The notes beneath the pieces were generated by a model. That model did no database searches. It was given only the letters and a program-made list of their open reading frames with translations, and was not told the DNA's origin. Shown here one piece after another: positions 62,851 to 64,000 of a stretch of 64,000 nt of DNA. The stretch comes from Pseudomonas sp. F(2018) (GTDB lineage: Bacteria; Pseudomonadota; Gammaproteobacteria; Pseudomonadales; Pseudomonadaceae), in the NCBI RefSeq assembly GCF_005508865.1, contig NZ_SCOM01000001.1, forward strand, positions 1,054,001 through 1,118,000, read 5' to 3'. Position 1 is the first letter of the stretch. Each line of letters opens with the position of its first letter. A program made the position numbers and the translations under genes.

Positions 62851-63762
62851 TCAGTCCCAGTAAGCGGGGAACATGCTGATTTTGCGTTTGAGGGCGACTG
62901 GTAGCCACCGCTCGTTATGGCCGAGCCGATAGCCCAGTAGCTTGAGCAGGGTGCGTAGCATCACTTCCGGTATTCGATGCAAGGCATTGGCATGGCGCAG
63001 CGCGGCCAACTCTGCCAGTACGTATCGCTTGCCTTCACCGCCGGCGTCGCCAAAGGCCTCGGCGATCCATTTTTCTCGGCCGTAGAAGGTACCGATATCG
63101 AAGTAGCGGCGGAACTCCTCCAACAGGCGATAGTCGTGCGAGTGCTCGACACAGGCGCTGGCGGCGTAGCGCACGGCGTAGCCTGCCAATAGCAGCCTGC
63201 CCGCGACATAGGCATCCTCGCTGCCGATGACATCCTCGGGGAAGCCTCCGGCAGCCATCAGGGCTGTACGCTTGTAGGCGGCGAAGGAGTCGGAGCTGTA
63301 ACAGGTCTTGATACCCAGTTCGGCCGCGTCGCGCAAGCGTTTGGTACGACCCTGCTCCGGATAGTTGAAGCGACGCGCCTGTGCGCCGAGCAAGCCGGCG
63401 TTCGGGTGCGGTAGCTGGCGGCCGTAGGCGACGCCGATGTCATCTTCCGACAGCAGTTCGTCGCGCAGCTTGGCCAGTGCCTGGGGGTCGCTAGGAATGG
63501 CGTCTTGGGTCAAGTAGATCAAGACGTCGGCGTCGACCTGCTGGCTGGCCCAGCGGCGGGTCTTGCCATGATTGAAGCTGCCCGGATCGATCACTTCGAC
63601 ACGCGCACCGTACTCGCGATAGCGTGCAACTGTGTCGTCCTGCGAGGCGCTGTCAATTACCAATAGCTCGTCCGGCTGTAGGGTCTGACGGGCGAGCGCG
63701 GGCAATTGCCGATCGAGAAAACCACCGGCATTGCGCGTTGGAATGATCAGCGCCACACGCAT
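62851..63762 (-). CDS. pslC: PslC-like glycosyltransferase (GT2)
   Basis: This 303-residue GT-A family 2 enzyme begins [32 protein letters not shown]-like segment VLIYLTQDAIPSDP contains the metal-binding acidic motif (here QDA), and FPEDVIGSEDAYVAGRLL is near the catalytic base. Same length as PslC of P. aeruginosa (303). It overlaps pslB by one base (TGATG). Confidence 0.92.
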   Translation of the reverse strand: MRVALIIPTRNAGGFLDRQLPALARQTLQPDELLVIDSASQDDTVARYREYGARVEVIDPGSFNHGKTRRWASQQVDADVLIYLTQDAIPSDPQALAKLRDELLSEDDIGVAYGRQLPHPNAGLLGAQARRFNYPEQGRTKRLRDAAELGIKTCYSSDSFAAYKRTALMAAGGFPEDVIGSEDAYVAGRLLLAGYAVRYAASACVEHSHDYRLLEEFRRYFDIGTFYGREKWIAEAFGDAGGEGKRYVLAELAALRHANALHRIPEVMLRTLLKLLGYRLGHNERWLPVALKRKISMFPAYWD

Positions 63763-64000
63763 CAGTTCGACGGCTCCGGGGTGCGGCCGTAGATATCCTC
63801 GAAGCGCACGATGTCGTCCTCGCCCAGGTACTCGCCGCTCTGTACCTCGATCATCACCAGGTCGATCACCCCCGGATTGCTCAGACGATGACTGTGTCCG
63901 GCGGGAATGAAGGTGGACTCGTTGGTGTCGAGCAGGAAGTCGCGCTCGCCATTGATCACCCGAGCCATGCCACTGACCACCACCCAATGTTCGCTGCGGT
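63762..64000 (-). CDS. pslB: PslB-like mannose-1-P guanylyltransferase/PMI, C-terminal part
   Basis: The open frame continues past the right edge; about 79 C-terminal residues are visible. The cupin fold of the phosphomannose isomerase domain is clear: [31 protein letters not shown] and [19 protein letters not shown]. The enzyme makes GDP-mannose, a Psl precursor. pslA, the promoter and the rest of pslB lie outside the window. Confidence 0.92.
   Translation of the reverse strand, partial: RSEHWVVVSGMARVINGERDFLLDTNESTFIPAGHSHRLSNPGVIDLVMIEVQSGEYLGEDDIVRFEDIYGRTPEPSN

Overview
The window is high-GC chromosomal DNA from a gammaproteobacterium, almost certainly a Pseudomonas related to the P. 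aeruginosa lineage. Most of the stretch from phhC to the tRNA genes after rsmA (about 10-45.5 kb) follows, from memory, the P. aeruginosa PA0870-PA0905 order: phhC-phhB-phhA, phhR, acsA, aotJ-aotQ-aotM-desuccinylase-like-aotP-argR, aruC-F-G-D-B-(small protein)-E, alaS, lysC, rsmA, tRNA-Ser, tRNA-Arg. No prophage, insertion sequence or CRISPR array was seen.

Layout. 0-4 kb: tail of a YciI-like gene, a VOC/PhnB-like protein with a degraded partial copy behind it, a secreted CSLREA/beta-helix protein behind a hairpin-rich leader, arfB, and a PAS-GGDEF diguanylate cyclase. 4-10 kb: a four-gene ABC importer of the PhnCDE type, divergent from selD-mnmH plus a small acidic protein; the context makes selenium oxyanion uptake more likely than phosphonate uptake. 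10-22.5 kb: phenylalanine hydroxylase operon phhABC and its regulator phhR. Between them sits an accessory signalling block: a 1228-residue hybrid kinase, a REC-HD-GYP protein, a double-receiver kinase, and a membrane winged-helix regulator overlapping a membrane accessory gene. 22.5-40.5 kb: acsA, the arginine/ornithine uptake genes with argR, a 7TM diguanylate cyclase, and the arginine succinyltransferase operon. 40.5-48.9 kb: alaS, lysC, rsmA, tRNAs, mgtE, amrZ, tRNA-Arg(CCT), tRNA-Pro. 48.9-51.6 kb: a YgdI/R-like lipoprotein and mobA/moaB/moeA. 51.6-64 kb: a psl-type exopolysaccharide operon on the minus strand, from the 3' end of pslB through pslK, with an extra hexapeptide acyltransferase between pslJ and pslK.

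The main new observation is a pair of promoter regions in the signalling block. Upstream of the hybrid kinase and of the HD-GYP gene lie phased TTCAG repeats with an exact 10-bp period. Both are followed, after the same 22-base gap, by CTCAAT. The two regions align without gaps over about 70 bases, which suggests one regulator controls both; the membrane winged-helix protein in the block is an obvious candidate.

Other points: matching GTAA-N8-TTAC boxes (TyrR/PhhR type) upstream of both phhA and phhR, now 8 kb apart; ArgR boxes before aotJ and aruC; a structured candidate small RNA with its own terminator between phhR and acsA, with a 13-bp sequence inverted at the two ends of that gap; and a 19-codon open frame in the mgtE leader.

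Together the window links biofilm control (rsmA, amrZ, two diguanylate cyclases, HD-GYP protein, psl genes) with amino-acid catabolism (Phe, Arg) and acetate use.
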